A stretch of DNA of 7,507 nucleotides. Source: a bacterium (lineage in GTDB: Bacteria; Krumholzibacteriota; Krumholzibacteria; LZORAL124-64-63). Shown here one piece after another: positions 6,432 through 7,507 of this stretch. Location: contig JAUUZX010000054.1 in assembly GCA_030592025.1 (NCBI GenBank), forward strand, positions 1-7,507, in the 5' to 3' direction. Within the stretch, counting starts at the first letter, position 1, and each line of letters begins with the position of its first letter. The translations under genes and the position numbers were made by a program. The notes under the pieces were generated by a model, which saw only the letters and a program-made list of their open reading frames with translations, searched no databases and was not told the DNA's origin.

Positions 6432-7163
6432 ATGAGTACTGGAAGCATCATCGTCACGGGAGCGAGCCGAGGCATCGGCCGCGCCATCGCCGAGAAATTG
6501 TCGGTGGCCGGCTACGACCTGGCCCTGGTGGCCCGGGATGCGGCGAAGTTGGAGGAGGTCGCGGCGGCCCTCGAAGGCGACGGCCGGGTGCTGGTCTGCG
6601 CCGGCGACATCACCGACTTCGAGAGGTCCGAGGCCATCGTCGCCGAGGTGAAGGACGCGTTCGGGTCGGTCGACGGCCTGGTCAACAACGCCGGCGTCAC
6701 CCAGGACGGTCTCTTCATGCGCATGAGCCCGGAGAACTGGCGCAAGCCCATCGAGATCAATCTCCATGGGACCTTCTACTTTACAAGGGCCGTAGCCCCA
6801 ATTATGATGCGGCAGCGTGCGGGGCGAATTGTGAATATTTCGTCGGTGATTGGCATGACGGGCAACGCCGGTCAGGCCAATTACGCCGCCAGCAAGGCGG
6901 GTATCATCGCCCTGACGAAGTCGGTGGCCTAGGATCTCGGAGGGCGTGGTGTGACTTGCTATGCCGTGGCTCCCGGATTTATCGTCACCGACATGACCGG
7001 GGACCTTCCCGAGAAGGTCCGCAACGACATGCTGGGTCAGATCCCTCTCCGCCGCTTCGGCGAAGGGAAGGATGTGGCCGGTGTCGTGAAATTCCTGTTG
7101 TCACCGGACGCCGCCTACATCACCGGTCAGACGCTGGTGGTGGATGGCGGCATGATTGCGTAG
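6432..7163 (+). pseudogene. fabG: 3-oxoacyl-ACP reductase (FabG) with an in-frame TAG stop
   Basis: FabG reduces 3-oxoacyl-ACP with NADPH in fatty-acid elongation. The first 166 codons (6432-6929) give TGASRGIG at 9-16, NNAG at 85-88 and the full catalytic set Asn110, Ser138, Tyr151 and Lys155, at the same numbers as in E. coli FabG. Codon 167 is TAG (6930-6932), where relatives usually have Lys or Arg. The same frame then continues with DLGGRGV, AVAPGFIVTDMT, IPLRRFGEGKDVAG and the C-terminal [15 protein letters not shown] to TAG at 7161-7163. The total of 243 codons equals a normal FabG, so no bases are gained or lost. If real, the stop removes the substrate-loop and C-terminal part and should inactivate the enzyme unless read through. 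A GTG at 6951 after GGAGGG at 6939-6944 could in principle restart a 70-residue fragment. A base-call error is the simplest explanation; family identity is certain. Confidence 0.9.
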
Positions 7164-7197
7164 AAACACGATCACGTTCTCAGGAGGAAAGCGCGAA

Positions 7198-7434
7198 ATG
7201 GCGTCGATTCAGGAGCAGGTGTACGAGATCATCCAGCGAAAGCTGTCGGTCAACCCGGAGCAGATCACACCCGAGGCCGTCTTCACCGAAGACTTGGGTG
7301 CTGATTCCCTCGACACCGTCGAGTTGGTGATGGACCTCGAGGAAGAGTTCAACATCACGATCCCCGAGGAAGACCAGGAGAAGTTGCGGACCGTGCAGGA
7401 TGCTATCGACTATCTCGAGCAGCACCTGGACTAG
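7198..7434 (+). CDS. acpP: Acyl carrier protein
   Basis: ACP carries growing acyl chains on a 4'-phosphopantetheine arm and is the partner of FabD, FabG and PlsX encoded just upstream. The 78-residue acidic product matches the family length and has the signature [13 protein letters not shown] with the attachment serine at Ser37. Helix I (about 3-16), the DSL helix II (37-51) and the C-terminal helix ending [11 protein letters not shown] fit the four-helix fold. AGGAGG at 7182-7187 lies ten bases before ATG 7198 and fixes the start; an upstream in-frame TTG at 7156 would overlap the end of fabG and lacks such a site. Translation is probably strong, as usual for this abundant protein. fabF is the expected next gene but is not seen before the window ends. 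Confidence 0.97.
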   Translation: MASIQEQVYEIIQRKLSVNPEQITPEAVFTEDLGADSLDTVELVMDLEEEFNITIPEEDQEKLRTVQDAIDYLEQHLD

Positions 7435-7486
7435 TTCGCCTTCACCGATGCCGGATGCGGTTCGCCGCGCGGTACGGATCGCCCGG

Positions 7487-7507
7487 TCCCACCCCATCGG
7501 GATGGGA
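7487..7507 (+). other. Imperfect hairpin at the window edge after acpP
   Basis: TCCCA at 7487-7491 pairs with TGGGA at 7503-7507 and CCC at 7493-7495 with GGG at 7499-7501, with one C/A mismatch and an ATC loop. It may be part of an acpP terminator or attenuator, but the sequence ends here and any T-run cannot be seen. Confidence 0.2.

Noticed and set aside
6930..6932. Pyrrolysine or general amber reassignment as the preferred explanation of the fabG TAG
   Set aside because: Four genes in the window end naturally at TAG, so general reassignment is unlikely, and FabG has no known need for a special residue at this helix position.
7156..7197. TTG start extending ACP by 14 residues
   Set aside because: It overlaps the end of fabG, lies before the AGGAGG site and is unlike any ACP N-terminus.
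7448..7507. Open frame from ATG 7448 as the beginning of fabF
   Set aside because: The 20 visible codons (starting MPDAVRRAV) do not resemble the FabF N-terminus and no ribosome binding site precedes them. Bases 7435-7507 are left unassigned.

Overview
The window is a GC-rich bacterial chromosome segment with every supported gene on the + strand. It holds ten protein genes and no sign of mobile elements, CRISPR arrays or RNA genes. Codon use is strongly biased to C or G in the third position, which leaves very long meaningless open frames on the antisense strand. All stops are TAG or TGA; no gene ends in TAA. The gene order and the presence of a COG2403-type GTPase suggest a GC-rich bacterium outside the best-studied groups (an FCB-related candidate phylum or a deltaproteobacterial-type lineage are possible). 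This placement is an inference with low confidence.

Region 1 (1-3561) is a central-metabolism block. It starts with the 3' part of a cyclic-2,3-diphosphoglycerate-synthetase-like GTPase, followed by sucC and sucD (both subunits of succinyl-CoA synthetase) and ndk (nucleoside diphosphate kinase). SucCD makes a nucleoside triphosphate from succinyl-CoA and Ndk equilibrates the NTP pools, so the grouping is metabolically sensible. GC-rich stem-loops without convincing U-tracts lie after the GTPase gene and after sucD.

Region 2 (3562-7434) is the classic yceD-rpmF-plsX-fab cluster: a YceD/DUF177 protein, ribosomal protein bL32, PlsX, FabD, FabG and acyl carrier protein. It links ribosome assembly to phospholipid and fatty-acid synthesis. 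A good sigma70-type promoter (TTGACA, 17 bases, TAAGGT) sits just upstream of yceD. The usual fabH between plsX and fabD is absent. The window ends just after acpP, where fabF would normally follow.

The most notable observation is an in-frame TAG in the middle of fabG (6930-6932). The reading frame and the conserved FabG sequence continue on both sides, giving exactly the expected full length of about 243 codons. A stretch with atypical, AT-richer codons lies about 80 bases upstream of the TAG, and a nearly invariant Asn is replaced by Tyr ten codons downstream. A sequencing or assembly error, a real nonsense mutation and amber readthrough are all possible. I found no convincing novel system beyond this.
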